This document shows, one piece after another, positions 20,445 to 31,978 of a DNA stretch of 64,000 nt. The stretch is from Lentzea sp. NBRC 105346 (lineage in GTDB: Bacteria; Actinomycetota; Actinomycetes; Mycobacteriales; Pseudonocardiaceae). A program made the translations under genes and the position numbers. The notes under the pieces are model-generated. The model made no database searches. It was not told the origin of the DNA and saw only the letters and a program-made list of their open reading frames with translations. Location: the NCBI RefSeq assembly GCF_030269605.1, contig NZ_BSTQ01000004.1, forward strand, positions 372,001 to 436,000, read 5' to 3'. Within the stretch, counting starts at the first letter, position 1; the number at the start of each line of letters is the position of its first letter.

Positions 20445-20897
20445 TCAGAGTTTGTTGAACGTGTCGGAGTGCGCGGCTTCCACGTTGTGGTAGGACTTGC
20501 GGCTCTTCTCGATCTCAGCCTTGAGCGCGTCGATCGCCTTGTTCAGGTCGGGGACGACCTGGGTTCGTGCCAGCTGCCCAACCTCCTGGTTCACCCCGGC
20601 AACCTGGTCGGCGTAGCCGCCGCCCAACGGTGTCTTGACCGCGAGCACATGCGACCGGCGCTGGATTTTCTCCAGGACTCCCTGGAACTCGTCGAGCTTC
20701 TTGATCGCGCTGTCGATGGCGTGTGGATCGGTCGCGAGTGCGCCGGCCTCGTTGGCCGCGGCGATCGACTTCGTGGCCGCGATGATGGTGCTGATGCCGC
20801 CGGTCATGAAGCCCATGAAGGGGCCACCGGACTGCTCGTTGTACTGCTCGAAGGCGTAAGCCTGTGAGCTCTCCTGCGGACTGGACTGCGCGGTCAC
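20445..20897 (-). CDS. Helical WXG100-like protein, first gene of the ESX-associated cassette
   Basis: A 150-residue, mostly alpha-helical protein (GTG start at 20897, GGGGAGGG upstream). It has a Gly-rich segment GGPFMGFMTGGISTIIAATKSIAAA followed by two long helices with heptad-like spacing (KKLDEFQGVLEKIQRRSHVL and VVPDLNKAIDALKAEIEKSR). Small helical partners of this kind commonly pair with PPE-like proteins. I do not see a canonical WxG turn, so this is inference from size, fold pattern and position, 9 nt before the DUF3558 gene. The frame extends far upstream antisense to other genes, but that extension is not coding. Confidence 0.65.
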   Translation of the reverse strand: MTAQSSPQESSQAYAFEQYNEQSGGPFMGFMTGGISTIIAATKSIAAANEAGALATDPHAIDSAIKKLDEFQGVLEKIQRRSHVLAVKTPLGGGYADQVAGVNQEVGQLARTQVVPDLNKAIDALKAEIEKSRKSYHNVEAAHSDTFNKL

Positions 20898-21080
20898 AGT
20901 GCGGACCCTCCCCGGTTGCACTCTGTGTTCGGCACTTGACCATACAGCGATGCACCCGGATGGGGGATGAGAACTACTACTTACAACCGTTTGAGCTAAA
21001 ACTTTCTCCTGGTAAGGGAACCCGCGAACACCGGAAGTGAGAACGCAAGCGCAGCTCCACGGCGTCCACGTGGAACACCG

Positions 21081-21112
21081 TTGCGCACCCGGCAAAACCG
21101 TAGGACTACCCT
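21081..21112 (+). promoter_or_regulatory. Probable leaderless promoter of the sua5-type gene
   Basis: TACCCT at 21107-21112 lies 7 nt before the GTG at 21120. TTGCGC at 21081 is a possible -35 box, but the 20-nt spacer is long. The -10 position relative to the start codon repeats that seen before argS and nucS. Confidence 0.4.
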
Positions 21113-21119
21113 CTGCGAG

Positions 21120-21770
21120 GTGAGCACGGTCTACGACTGCAGCGAACCGAGCAACCGATCGGCCGGCCTGGCCGCCGCCGCGGGCGCGGTGCGCAGTGGG
21201 CGCCTCGTCGTCATGCCGACGGACACGGTGTACGGCATCGGGTGCGACGCGTTCGACGCGGAAGCGGTGCGGAGTCTGCTGGAGGCCAAGGGGCGCGGGC
21301 CGGACATGCCGGTGCCCGTGCTGGTGGGTTCCTGGACCACGATCGACGGACTCGTTCTCAGCGTGCCGCGGCAGGCGCGGGCGCTCATCGAGGCGTTCTG
21401 GCCGGGTGGACTCAGCATTGTGCTGCCGCACGCGCCGAGCTTGGCGTGGGACCTCGGGCAGACGCGCGGCACGGTGATGCTCCGCATGCCGCTGCACCCG
21501 GTGGCGCTCGAACTTCTCCGCGACGTCGGCCCGATGGCCGTGTCCAGTGCGAACAAGACGGGGCACCCGCCGGCCGCCAGTGCACAGGAAGCGCGCGACC
21601 AGCTCGGCGACAGCGTTCCGGTCTATCTGGACGGTGGGCCCAGCGGGGAGAACATCGCCTCCACGATCGTCGACCTGACCGGGCCCGACGCGCTCGTCCT
21701 GCGCGAAGGCGCGGTCAGCACAGCTGAGGTCAACGAGGTGCTCGGCATCGAGGTCCAGGTCGCCCAGTAG
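21120..21770 (+). CDS. tsaC: L-threonylcarbamoyladenylate synthase (Sua5/YrdC/YciO family)
   Basis: Makes threonylcarbamoyl-AMP from threonine, bicarbonate and ATP for the t6A37 modification of ANN-decoding tRNAs. A 216-residue protein with the YrdC core: VVMPTDTVYGIGCDAF, the KGRGPDMPVPVLV loop, FWPGGLSIVL, and the SSANKTGHPPA ATP-binding segment. It lacks the long C-terminal Sua5 extension. GTG start with a -10 box 7 nt upstream. Normally follows prmC directly; the ESX-associated cassette separates them here. Confidence 0.93.
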   Translation: MSTVYDCSEPSNRSAGLAAAAGAVRSGRLVVMPTDTVYGIGCDAFDAEAVRSLLEAKGRGPDMPVPVLVGSWTTIDGLVLSVPRQARALIEAFWPGGLSIVLPHAPSLAWDLGQTRGTVMLRMPLHPVALELLRDVGPMAVSSANKTGHPPAASAQEARDQLGDSVPVYLDGGPSGENIASTIVDLTGPDALVLREGAVSTAEVNEVLGIEVQVAQ

Positions 21771-21839
21771 TGGATCTTGGTCTGCGCGGTAGCGTAGGCC
21801 GGACAGACCACATCGATAGATTGGTAGAACCTTCCCGCC

Positions 21840-22976
21840 GTGGGTGCCTCGAGTTTCGTCCTGCCGGTACGGGAGTACTTCCTCGTCGGCCTGACCGCCG
21901 CCGTGGTGACCTTCCTGCTCACCGGCATGGTTCGCCTGCTCGCGTTCCGCATCGGCGCGGTCGCGTACCCGCGGCAGCGCGACGTGCACGTGCAGCCGAT
22001 GCCGCGCATGGGCGGGCTCGCGATCTACGGCGGCGTGCTCGGCGGCATGTTGCTGGCGCACCAGCTGCCGGTGCTGCGGGCCGCGTTCGACTTCTCCAAC
22101 GACCCGATCGGCGTGATCATCGCCGGCGGCGTCATCGTGCTGGTCGGCGTCATCGACGACCGGTTCGAACTGGACTCGCTCACCAAGCTCGCCGGGCAGG
22201 TGACGGCCGCGGGCATCCTCGTGCTGTTCGGTCTGCAGTGGATGCTCGCGTGGGTGCCGTGGGGTGGCGGCGCCACGATCTCGCTCGACCAGAACCAGGG
22301 CGCGCTGCTCACCGTGCTGCTCGCCGTCACGATGATCAACGCGATGAACTTCGTCGACGGGCTGGACGGGCTCGCGGCCGGCATCGGGCTCATCGCGGCC
22401 GGCGCCACGTGCGCGTTCTCCATCGGGCTGCTCGTGCAGAACGAGGGCTCGGTCGACGCCTACCCGCCCGCGCTCATCGCGGCCACGCTCGCCGGCGCCT
22501 GCCTGGGCTTCCTGCCGCACAACTTCAACCCCGCGCGCATCTTCATGGGCGACTCGGGATCGATGCTGATCGGCCTCATGCTCGCGGCCGCCACCACCAG
22601 CGCCTCCGGCAAGATCAACGTGGGCAGTCGGCCCGCGGCCGACCTGCTCGGTCTGCTCAGCCCGCTGATCGTGGTCGCGGCGGTGCTTTTCGTGCCCCTG
22701 CTGGACCTGCTGATGGCCGTCGTGCGGCGCACCGCCCGCGGCCAGAGCCCGTTCTCCGCGGACAAGATGCACCTGCACCACCGGCTGCTGGAGATCGGTC
22801 ATTCACAGCGGCGCGCGGTGCTCCTCATCTACCTGTGGGCCGGCGTGCTCGCGTTCGGTGCCGTGGCGCTGACGCTGTTCGACCCCATCATCGTGGTGAC
22901 GTTCCTGGTCATCGGCCTCATCGTCGCGGTCTTCGTCTCCGCGATCCCGAGGCTGCGTGAAGCGCGGAAGTCGTGA
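21840..22976 (+). CDS. wecA: Undecaprenyl/decaprenyl-phosphate GlcNAc-1-phosphate transferase (WecA-type)
   Basis: Membrane enzyme that transfers GlcNAc-1-phosphate from UDP-GlcNAc to polyprenyl phosphate, starting the arabinogalactan linker or other wall polymers. A 378-residue protein with about 10-11 transmembrane segments and the family landmarks: VIDDRFEL metal-binding aspartates, MNFVDGLDGLAAG, FMGDSGSMLIG, and the cytoplasmic HHRLLEIGHS histidine motif near residue 318. GTG start. Matches the position of rfe (Rv1302) upstream of the ATP synthase genes in mycobacteria. Confidence 0.94.
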   Translation: MGASSFVLPVREYFLVGLTAAVVTFLLTGMVRLLAFRIGAVAYPRQRDVHVQPMPRMGGLAIYGGVLGGMLLAHQLPVLRAAFDFSNDPIGVIIAGGVIVLVGVIDDRFELDSLTKLAGQVTAAGILVLFGLQWMLAWVPWGGGATISLDQNQGALLTVLLAVTMINAMNFVDGLDGLAAGIGLIAAGATCAFSIGLLVQNEGSVDAYPPALIAATLAGACLGFLPHNFNPARIFMGDSGSMLIGLMLAAATTSASGKINVGSRPAADLLGLLSPLIVVAAVLFVPLLDLLMAVVRRTARGQSPFSADKMHLHHRLLEIGHSQRRAVLLIYLWAGVLAFGAVALTLFDPIIVVTFLVIGLIVAVFVSAIPRLREARKS

Positions 22977-22995
22977 CTACCTAGACTCTGAACCC

Positions 22996-23436
22996 ATGAG
23001 CGACGACGACGTCACGCACGCGAGGGTCGTGCAACGGCTGGCCGGCGAGATGTTCAAGGCAGCCGTGTGGGTCGCGCTCGGCACCGTGGTCGTGGGCGTG
23101 ATCGCGTCGACCCTCATCTGGGGAACGCGCGGTCTGTTCGGTGCCCTCGTCGGCGGTGGCATCGCCTGCGCCTCGGCGCTCGCGACTCTGTTTCTGATGC
23201 GCAAGACCGCGGATCTCGATCCGATGATCGTCATGGGTGCGGCGCTGGCCGGGTTCATGGGGAAGCTGATCGTGTTGTTCGTGGCGTTGCTGCTGTTGCG
23301 CGGCCAGGACTGGCTGCATCCGACGGCACTCGGTCTCACGATGGCGGCGACGGTCATCGTGACGGCGTACATGGAGGCCAGGGCCTCGAAGCGGTCCCGG
23401 AGCCAGATGGTCGTGCCCACCTCAGATGGTGTCTGA
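22996..23436 (+). CDS. AtpI-like small membrane protein ahead of the ATP synthase operon
   Basis: A 146-residue protein with four transmembrane segments (AVWVALGTVVVGVIASTLIW, GALVGGGIACASALATLFL, GAALAGFMGKLIVLFVALLLL and ALGLTMAATVIVTAYM). It corresponds in place and topology to Rv1303 and to ATP synthase subunit I proteins, which help assemble the c-ring in other bacteria. The start at 22996 (MSDDDVTHARV) is favoured because TAGACT lies at 22983-22988, 7 nt upstream, as for argS. Confidence 0.82.
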   Translation: MSDDDVTHARVVQRLAGEMFKAAVWVALGTVVVGVIASTLIWGTRGLFGALVGGGIACASALATLFLMRKTADLDPMIVMGAALAGFMGKLIVLFVALLLLRGQDWLHPTALGLTMAATVIVTAYMEARASKRSRSQMVVPTSDGV

Positions 23437-23586
23437 CCCCCGCTGATAAGGTCCGCCCATACCAGGGACACCCGCCTCAGGGGGTGCCTCTGGCAGTCGC
23501 TTGCGAACCGTAAGGTACGTTAAGTCCAGATCGTGACGATTCCCCCGGCGGAGTGAACGCCGGCCGGGAGAACCGGAAGGAACACA

Positions 23587-24363
23587 GTGACCAAGTTGGT
23601 GCTGGCTGCCGAAGAGTTCACCCCACCCGGTGTGCAGGACTTCTTCCCTCCGGCGATCTTCGGCAGCGTCACGAAGCCGATGGTCCTCCTGGTGCTGTCG
23701 ATCCTGATCATCGGCGCTTTCTTCGTTGCCGCCACCCGCAATCTCAAGCTGGTGCCCGGCAAGTTCCAGTTCGCCGCCGAGTCGCTCTACGACGTCGGCC
23801 GCAACGGCATCGCCCGTGAGCAGATCGGTGCGAAGGACTTCAAGCCTTTCGTTCCGCTCATTATCACGATGTTCACCTTCATCCTGGTGAACAACATCTT
23901 CGGACTCATCCCGTTCATCCAGTTCCCCACGATGGCGCACATCGGGTTCCCGCTGGCGGTCTCACTGCTGGTCGTCTACCCGGTCTACCACTTCGTCGGG
24001 TTCAAGCGCCACGGATTCCTGGGCTACCTCAAGCACCAGACGATTCCGCCGGGCACGCCCTGGTTCGTGCTGCCGCTGATGATTCCGATCGAGTTCTTCC
24101 AGAAGTTCATCATGAACCCGCTCACGCTGGCGATCCGAGTTTTCGCCGCCATGTTCGCGGGACACCTGCTGCTTCTGGTGTTCACGCTCGCGGGTGAGTT
24201 CCTGCTGCTTCACGGCGGAGCGATGATCGTCGTCGCCCCGGTCGCGTTCATCTTCGCCATCGCGCTGACCTTCCTCGAAGCGCTGATCATGGTGCTGCAG
24301 GCATACATCTTCGCTCTGCTGTCGGCCAGCTACATCGGCATGGCGCTGGCTGAAGAGCACTGA
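23587..24363 (+). CDS. atpB: ATP synthase subunit a
   Basis: Stator subunit of the membrane Fo sector that forms the two proton half-channels next to the c-ring. A 258-residue, multi-spanning protein. The essential arginine is in the fourth helix, NPLTLAIRVFAAMFAGH; the following helices (ALTFLEALIMVLQAYIFALL) carry the Glu and Gln residues of the channel. GTG start preceded by GGAAGGAACACA. First structural gene of the locus; a 150-nt spacer separates it from the AtpI-like gene. Confidence 0.96.
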   Translation: MTKLVLAAEEFTPPGVQDFFPPAIFGSVTKPMVLLVLSILIIGAFFVAATRNLKLVPGKFQFAAESLYDVGRNGIAREQIGAKDFKPFVPLIITMFTFILVNNIFGLIPFIQFPTMAHIGFPLAVSLLVVYPVYHFVGFKRHGFLGYLKHQTIPPGTPWFVLPLMIPIEFFQKFIMNPLTLAIRVFAAMFAGHLLLLVFTLAGEFLLLHGGAMIVVAPVAFIFAIALTFLEALIMVLQAYIFALLSASYIGMALAEEH

Positions 24364-24377
24364 GAGATAACAACTAA

Positions 24378-24683
<306 letters not shown>

Positions 24684-24711
24684 TCAGCACTTCCTCGCGT
24701 AAGGAGACGTC

Positions 24712-25260
24712 GTGGTGAAAACCCTGATTTTGGGTGCGGAAGGCGGGATCAACCCGGTCATCCCGCACACGGCAGAGATCATCCTCGGCCTGATCTCGTT
24801 CCTGCTCCTGCTCTTCGTCATCTCGAAGTTCGTTTCCCCGAGGTTCGAGGCGCTGTACGCGGAGCGGACGGCCAAGATCGAGGGTGGCATCGAGAAGGCG
24901 GAGCGGGCTCAGGCCGAGGCTCAGAAGCTGCTGGCGCAGTACAAGGAGCAGCTGGCCGAGGCTCGTGCCGAGGCCGCGCGCATCCGCGATGACGCGCGGG
25001 CCGAGGGCCAGCAGATCATCGACGAGCTGCGGGAGCAGGCCCAGGCCGAAGCCGCCCGGATCGTCGCGCAGGGCCAGCACCAGCTGGACGCGCAGCGCGC
25101 CCAGATCGTCGCGGAGCTCCGCGCCGACCTCGGCCGCACCGCCGTGCAGCTGGCCAGCAAGGTGGTCGGCGAGTCCCTCGAGGACGAAGCCCGCCGCCGC
25201 GGCACCGTCGACCGCTTCCTCAACGAGCTGGACGCCGTCGCGGCGCCGGCAAGCAAGTAG
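24712..25260 (+). CDS. atpF: ATP synthase subunit b
   Basis: Peripheral-stalk subunit linking Fo to F1. A 182-residue protein: one N-terminal transmembrane helix (IILGLISFLLLLFVISKFV, residues ~23-41), then a long Ala/Glu/Arg-rich right-handed coiled coil (AERAQAEAQKLLAQYKEQL onwards) and a short C-terminal delta-contact region. Starts with two adjacent GTG codons (24712 and 24715); AAGGAG at 24701 fits either. Unlike M. tuberculosis, b and delta are separate genes and there is no b-delta fusion. Confidence 0.95.
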   Translation: MVKTLILGAEGGINPVIPHTAEIILGLISFLLLLFVISKFVSPRFEALYAERTAKIEGGIEKAERAQAEAQKLLAQYKEQLAEARAEAARIRDDARAEGQQIIDELREQAQAEAARIVAQGQHQLDAQRAQIVAELRADLGRTAVQLASKVVGESLEDEARRRGTVDRFLNELDAVAAPASK

Positions 25261-25269
25261 AGGCAGCCG

Positions 25270-26097
25270 ATGACGTTGCATGCCGCAAGTCGTGAAGCTC
25301 TGGCAGCCGCGGAACTGCGGCTGCTGGAGCTGGCCGACGCCACCAAGGACACCGGTGAGCTCACGAAGCTCGGCGAAGAGTTGTTCGCCGTGCTGCGCGT
25401 GCTCGCCGAGCAGCCGCAGCTGCGCCGGGCGTTCGCCGACGCGTCGTCCGACCCGGCCGGCCGGGAACAGCTCGTGCGCGGCCTGTTCGACGGCAAGCTC
25501 CAGGGCTCGACGCTGCAGGTCCTGGTCGCGGTGGTCACCGCCCGCTGGTCCAGCCCGCGGGAACTGCTCGACGGCATCGAGTCGCTGGGCCGCACCGCGC
25601 TGCTGGTGCGCGCCGAGCGCGACGGCCGCCTGGACGCGGTCGAGGACGAGCTCTTCCGGCTCGGCCGCATCGTGGCCGGCAACCAAGAGCTGGAGCTCCT
25701 GCTCGCCGACCCGGCCGCCTCGGCCGAGGGCAAGGCCGAGCTGATCGACTCACTGGTCGAGGGCAAGGTCGAGCCGGTCACCAAGACCCTGGTCGACCAG
25801 CTGGTCCGGCTGCCCCGCGGACTGCGCGTCGTCGACGGGCTCACCGAGCTCGCCGAACTGGCCGCGAAGCGCCGCGAGCGGTCCGTCGCCCACGTCACCA
25901 GCGCGGTCGAGCTGACCGCCGAGCAGGTGGACCGACTGACGGCGACGCTGACCACGATCTACTCGCGCCCGATCGCGCTGCACGTCGAGGTCGACCCCGC
26001 ACTGCAGGGCGGACTGCAGATCAAGATCGGCGACGAGGTCATCGACGGAAGCGTCGCAGGCCGGTTGGCGGCAGTGCGCCGCAACCTCGCCAGCTAG
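25270..26097 (+). CDS. atpH: ATP synthase subunit delta
   Basis: Connects the peripheral stalk to the top of F1. At 275 residues it is longer than the ~180 of E. coli but normal for actinomycetes. It shows the N-terminal helical bundle, the internal acidic segment [22 protein letters not shown], and the C-terminal family motif [21 protein letters not shown]. Nine nucleotides follow atpF; GAGGCAG precedes the ATG. Confidence 0.94.
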   Translation: MTLHAASREALAAAELRLLELADATKDTGELTKLGEELFAVLRVLAEQPQLRRAFADASSDPAGREQLVRGLFDGKLQGSTLQVLVAVVTARWSSPRELLDGIESLGRTALLVRAERDGRLDAVEDELFRLGRIVAGNQELELLLADPAASAEGKAELIDSLVEGKVEPVTKTLVDQLVRLPRGLRVVDGLTELAELAAKRRERSVAHVTSAVELTAEQVDRLTATLTTIYSRPIALHVEVDPALQGGLQIKIGDEVIDGSVAGRLAAVRRNLAS

Positions 26098-26143
26098 CCC
26101 ACGAGCCCTTTTCCTAGAACGAAGAAGTGAGAGCAGGAACGAC

Positions 26144-27790
26144 ATGGCGGAGCTGACGATCTCGTCGGACGAGATCCGCAGTGCGATCGAGAAGTACGTC
26201 TCGAGCTACTCCCCGGAGGTCAGCCGGGAAGAGGTTGGTGTCGTCTCCGAGACCTACGACGGCATCGCCATCGTCGAAGGCCTCCCGGGCACGATGACCA
26301 ACGAGCTCCTCGAGTTCCCCGGTGGTGTGCTCGGCGTCGCGCTGAACCTCGATGTTCGCGAGATCGGCGCGGTCATCCTCGGTGACTTCGACAAGATCGA
26401 GGAGGGCCAGGAGGTCCGCCGGACCGGCAAGGTCCTCTCGGTGCCGGTCGGCGACGGCTTCCTCGGCCGCGTCGTGGACCCGCTGGGCAGCCCGATCGAC
26501 GGCCTCGGCGACATCGTCGCCGACGACAACCGCGCCCTGGAGCTGCAGGCGGCGACCGTGCTGGAGCGTCAGCCGGTCGGCGAGCCGATGCAGACGGGCA
26601 TCAAGGCCATCGACGCGATGACCCCGATCGGCCGCGGCCAGCGCCAGCTGATCATCGGTGACCGCAAGACCGGCAAGACCGCGGTCTGCATCGACACGAT
26701 CATCAACCAGAAGAAGGCCTGGGAGTCGGGCGACCCCAAGCAGCAGGTCCGCTGCGTCTACGTCGCCATCGGCCAGAAGGGCTCCACCATCGCGGGCGTC
26801 AAGACCGCGCTGGAGGAGGCGGGCGCGCTCGAGTACACGACGATCGTCGCCGCCCCGGCTTCGGACTCGGCCGGCTTCAAGTGGCTGGCGCCGTACACCG
26901 GCTCCGCCATCGGCCAGCACTGGATGTACCAGGGCAAGCACGTCCTGATCGTGTTCGACGACCTGACCAAGCAGGCCGAGGCGTACCGCGCGATCTCGCT
27001 GCTGCTGCGCCGCCCGCCGGGCCGCGAGGCGTACCCCGGTGACGTCTTCTACTTGCACTCGCGCCTCCTCGAGCGTTGCGCGAAGCTCTCGGACGAGATG
27101 GGCGCCGGTTCGATGACCGGTCTGCCGATCATCGAGACCAAGGCGAACGACGTGTCGGCGTACATCCCGACCAACGTCATCTCCATCACCGACGGTCAGT
27201 GCTTCCTCGAGTCCGACCTGTTCAACGCCGGTGTCCGTCCGGCCGTGAACGTCGGTATCTCGGTCTCCCGCGTCGGTGGCGCCGCGCAGATCAAGGCGAT
27301 GAAGGACGTCGCGGGCTCGCTGCGTCTGGACCTGTCGCAGTTCCGCGAGCTGGAGGCGTTCTCCGCGTTCGCGTCCGACCTCGACGCCGCGTCGCGCGCC
27401 CAGCTGGACCGCGGTGCCCGCCTGGTCGAGCTGCTCAAGCAGCCGCAGTACTCGCCGGTGCCGGTCGAGGAGCAGGTCGTCGAGATCTTCCTCGCCACCA
27501 AGGGCCACCTGGACGACGTGCCGGTCGCCGACATCCGCCGGTTCGTCGCGGACTTCAAGGACTCGATGCGCCGCAACAACGCGGACGTCCTCAAGGACAT
27601 CGTCGAGACCAAGAAGTTGTCCGACGACGCCAAGAAGCGCATTGTCGACGCTGTCAGCGAGTTCAAGAAGCAGTTCACCGCTTCGGACGGCACGACGATC
27701 GTGAACGAGGCGCCGGCCAAGGCGATGGACGCGGACAAGGTCGGGCACGAGTCGGTGAAGGTTCACCGCCCCGAGCCGGCGAAGAAGTGA
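26144..27790 (+). CDS. atpA: ATP synthase subunit alpha
   Basis: Non-catalytic nucleotide-binding subunit of F1. A 548-residue protein: beta-barrel N-terminus, Walker [11 protein letters not shown] (~residue 172), the DELSE-equivalent region, the alpha signature stretch [17 protein letters not shown] with the arginine finger, and a 35-residue charged C-terminal tail ([16 protein letters not shown]) like the actinobacterial extension known to restrain ATP hydrolysis in mycobacteria. ATG with AGAGCAGGAACG upstream. Confidence 0.97.
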   Translation: MAELTISSDEIRSAIEKYVSSYSPEVSREEVGVVSETYDGIAIVEGLPGTMTNELLEFPGGVLGVALNLDVREIGAVILGDFDKIEEGQEVRRTGKVLSVPVGDGFLGRVVDPLGSPIDGLGDIVADDNRALELQAATVLERQPVGEPMQTGIKAIDAMTPIGRGQRQLIIGDRKTGKTAVCIDTIINQKKAWESGDPKQQVRCVYVAIGQKGSTIAGVKTALEEAGALEYTTIVAAPASDSAGFKWLAPYTGSAIGQHWMYQGKHVLIVFDDLTKQAEAYRAISLLLRRPPGREAYPGDVFYLHSRLLERCAKLSDEMGAGSMTGLPIIETKANDVSAYIPTNVISITDGQCFLESDLFNAGVRPAVNVGISVSRVGGAAQIKAMKDVAGSLRLDLSQFRELEAFSAFASDLDAASRAQLDRGARLVELLKQPQYSPVPVEEQVVEIFLATKGHLDDVPVADIRRFVADFKDSMRRNNADVLKDIVETKKLSDDAKKRIVDAVSEFKKQFTASDGTTIVNEAPAKAMDADKVGHESVKVHRPEPAKK

Positions 27791-27798
27791 ACTGAGCC

Positions 27799-30166
<2,368 letters not shown>

Positions 30167-30179
30167 GCTTTGCCGCTGA

Positions 30180-30217
30180 CCGAAGGGCCGTTCCCCGCAA
30201 GGGGAGCGGCCCTTCGG
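30180..30217. terminator. Bidirectional terminator between atpD and the minus-strand sigma locus
   Basis: CCGAAGGGCCGTTCCCC, loop GCAA, then GGGGAGCGGCCCTTCGG: a 17-bp stem with a single G-T wobble. It starts 14 nt after the atpD stop and ends at the base next to the stop codon of the convergent gene, so it can terminate both transcripts. This implies atpC is transcribed separately. Confidence 0.88.
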
Positions 30218-30925
30218 CTATCCGACGAGGCTGATGGCGGTGTAGCGGCGGCCGTCGGAGAACCGGAGCTGCGTGGCTTCCACGGGCAGCACGTCGGCAT
30301 CGGCCTTGGGCGGTGACCACGGTTCGCCTGCCTTCGTGCGATAGCTCAGCTGCCTGCCCAGGTCCACCACGACCCAGCCGCGGCGGGGCAGCGGCAGCAC
30401 GGCGGGCAAGGACGACGTCGCCACAACCGGGCTCACGTGCACCTCGTCGACCGCGTCGGCGGTCCGGTACAGCGCGCCGACCAGACGCACGCCGTCGTGG
30501 CTGAAGAAGCTCGTCACCAGCACGGACTCCCCGTTGTCCAACGACGCCGTCAGCCGCCACAGGTCGACCCGCTGCACGCCGGCCGCCTGCAGGATCGCCT
30601 TGTCATCGGGCGGAGGCGCGGGCGTGCCGACCACGAACCTCGCGGCGTCCCGCGGCAGGGGGAAGTGCGCGCGCTCCGGCTCCGCGCCGAGGCCCATCCG
30701 GTCCGCATCGCCGCTCGGCACCACGCCGGTCGCGCCGCCGGTGTCCGATCGCCACTCGTGGCCGATGCCGAAGCCGACGAGGCCGGTGACGACCGCGATG
30801 ACGGCGGCGAGCCGGACGCGGTTGCGGGTGCGTCGGCGCCGCGCGCCCGTCATGACATCCCCGATGAACCCCGGCCGCACGTCGATGTTGTCCGTCGCGG
30901 CCTCGAGAGCGTCTTTCAGTTGCAC
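30218..30925 (-). CDS. Membrane protein co-encoded with an ECF sigma factor (putative anti-sigma factor)
   Basis: A 235-residue single-pass protein: about 37 cytoplasmic residues rich in Arg at the end (GARRRRTRNRVRL), one transmembrane segment (AAVIAVVTGLVGFGIGHEW, residues ~39-57) and an extracytoplasmic domain of ~175 residues with no recognised family. It overlaps the sigma gene by 10 bp. Position and topology suggest it controls the sigma factor, but the cytoplasmic part is short and has no zinc-binding HxxxCxxC motif, so the anti-sigma call is inference only. Confidence 0.65.
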   Translation of the reverse strand: MQLKDALEAATDNIDVRPGFIGDVMTGARRRRTRNRVRLAAVIAVVTGLVGFGIGHEWRSDTGGATGVVPSGDADRMGLGAEPERAHFPLPRDAARFVVGTPAPPPDDKAILQAAGVQRVDLWRLTASLDNGESVLVTSFFSHDGVRLVGALYRTADAVDEVHVSPVVATSSLPAVLPLPRRGWVVVDLGRQLSYRTKAGEPWSPPKADADVLPVEATQLRFSDGRRYTAISLVG

Positions 30926-31404
30926 GTCAGCACCTCCTCACCCATGAGCTCCCGCATCCGCGCCAGACCGCGTGAGGTCTGGCTCTTCACCGTGCCGATG
31001 CCGCATCCGAGCGCGGTGGCCGTCTGGGCCTCCGTTAGGTCGTCGAAGAACCTGAGCACCAGCACCGCGCGCATCCCGCGTGGCAGCTCGGCGAGCGCGC
31101 GTACGACGCTGTCCTGGTCGACCACGCGCTGTTCGTGCCCTCGTGCGGCGGGGTCGCCCGCGTACTCCAGCGGCGCCTCGGGTCTGCGTGAACGCCACCG
31201 CCAGCGGTTCGCGGCCGCGTTGGCGAGCGCGGACCGGGCGTAGCCCTCGTGGTTGCCGCGGATGCGTTTCCACTTGCCGTACAACCGTTCCAGGACGTCC
31301 TGCAGCAGGTCCTCGGCCGCCGCCTGGTCACCGCCGCACAGCAGGTAGGCCGTGCGCAGCAGGGCCTGCGACCTCAGTGCGACGAACTCCTCGAAGTCCT
31401 GCAC
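30916..31404 (-). CDS. ECF RNA polymerase sigma factor (SigE family)
   Basis: A 162-residue extracytoplasmic-function sigma factor. Region 2 is QDFEEFVALRSQALLRTAYL plus GDQAAAEDLLQDVLERLYGKW. Region 4 is the helix-turn-helix LTEAQTATALGCGIGTVKSQTSRGLARMREL. I start it at the GTG at 31404 because GAGGGA lies just upstream and the family begins here; the frame runs further upstream without a credible start. It lies antisense to the atp genes, between atpD and atpC, and its 3' end overlaps the putative membrane partner. Confidence 0.9.
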   Translation of the reverse strand: MQDFEEFVALRSQALLRTAYLLCGGDQAAAEDLLQDVLERLYGKWKRIRGNHEGYARSALANAAANRWRWRSRRPEAPLEYAGDPAARGHEQRVVDQDSVVRALAELPRGMRAVLVLRFFDDLTEAQTATALGCGIGTVKSQTSRGLARMRELMGEEVLTCN

Positions 31405-31551
31405 GCGTCCCTCCCCGAGCCGCTTGGTCCAGTAGACACCGCGGCGGCTCGAAAGGTTGCCAAGACCCGATTGGCGGTAGCGACCGAGCCAGGTGATACG
31501 GCCACACTCGTCGAGGAGCCGGTTCATGCGCGACTGCGGTCCGTGACCGTT

Positions 31552-31557
31552 TAGACT
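31552..31557 (+). promoter_or_regulatory. Candidate -10 box for atpC
   Basis: TAGACT, the same hexamer as before argS and the AtpI-like gene, lies 33 nt upstream of the atpC GTG in the 186-nt spacer divergent from the sigma factor. No good -35 box is visible. A separate promoter is needed because the atpD terminator and an opposing transcript lie upstream. Confidence 0.4.
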
Positions 31558-31590
31558 GCGCTTTGACTCCAGACGACGAGGGAGATACGC

Positions 31591-31956
31591 GTGGCCGAGA
31601 TGACCGTGCAGTTGGTCGCCGTGGAACGCCGCCTGTGGTCCGGCGTGGCCACTTCGGTGTCCGCACAGACGACCGAAGGCGAGATCGGCATCCTGCCCGG
31701 CCACGAGCCGTTGCTCGGCCAGCTGGTCGAGGGTGGCGTTGTGCGCATCCGCACCACGGACGGCGAGTTGGTTACCGCCGCGGTGCACGGAGGCTTCCTC
31801 TCGGTGACCGGTGAGGGCGTCAGCATCCTCGCCGAGGACGCCGAGCTGGCCGGCGAGATCGACATCGAGCGGGCCCGCCAGAAGCTCCAGGACGCCGATG
31901 AGGCGGAGCGGGCACGAGCGGCCGCGCAGGTGCGCGCCGTGGAACAGTCGGCCTGA
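31591..31956 (+). CDS. atpC: ATP synthase subunit epsilon
   Basis: Central-stalk subunit that couples gamma to the c-ring and can restrain hydrolysis. A 121-residue protein: N-terminal beta-sandwich ([37 protein letters not shown]) and a C-terminal helical hairpin ([20 protein letters not shown]). GTG start with GAGGGAGATACGC upstream. It is detached from atpBEFHAGD by about 1.4 kb of minus-strand sequence, so its expression need not track the rest of the complex. Confidence 0.95.
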   Translation: MAEMTVQLVAVERRLWSGVATSVSAQTTEGEIGILPGHEPLLGQLVEGGVVRIRTTDGELVTAAVHGGFLSVTGEGVSILAEDAELAGEIDIERARQKLQDADEAERARAAAQVRAVEQSA

Positions 31957-31978
31957 GCACGGACGCGGGCGAGCAGCC

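Noticed and set aside
20898..22802. Very long open frame on the minus strand antisense to the sua5-type gene and wecA, contiguous with the helical ESX-cassette gene
   Set aside because: Its composition is the Arg/His/Asp-rich pattern of a frame opposite a high-GC gene, it covers two clearly real plus-strand genes, and the helical protein has its own GTG start at 20897.
23437..23586. Attenuator or promoter in the spacer before atpB
   Set aside because: GGTGCCTCTGG pairs only imperfectly with CAGGGACACC, and the TAAGGT and TACGTT words have no properly spaced -35 partner. Not strong enough to list.
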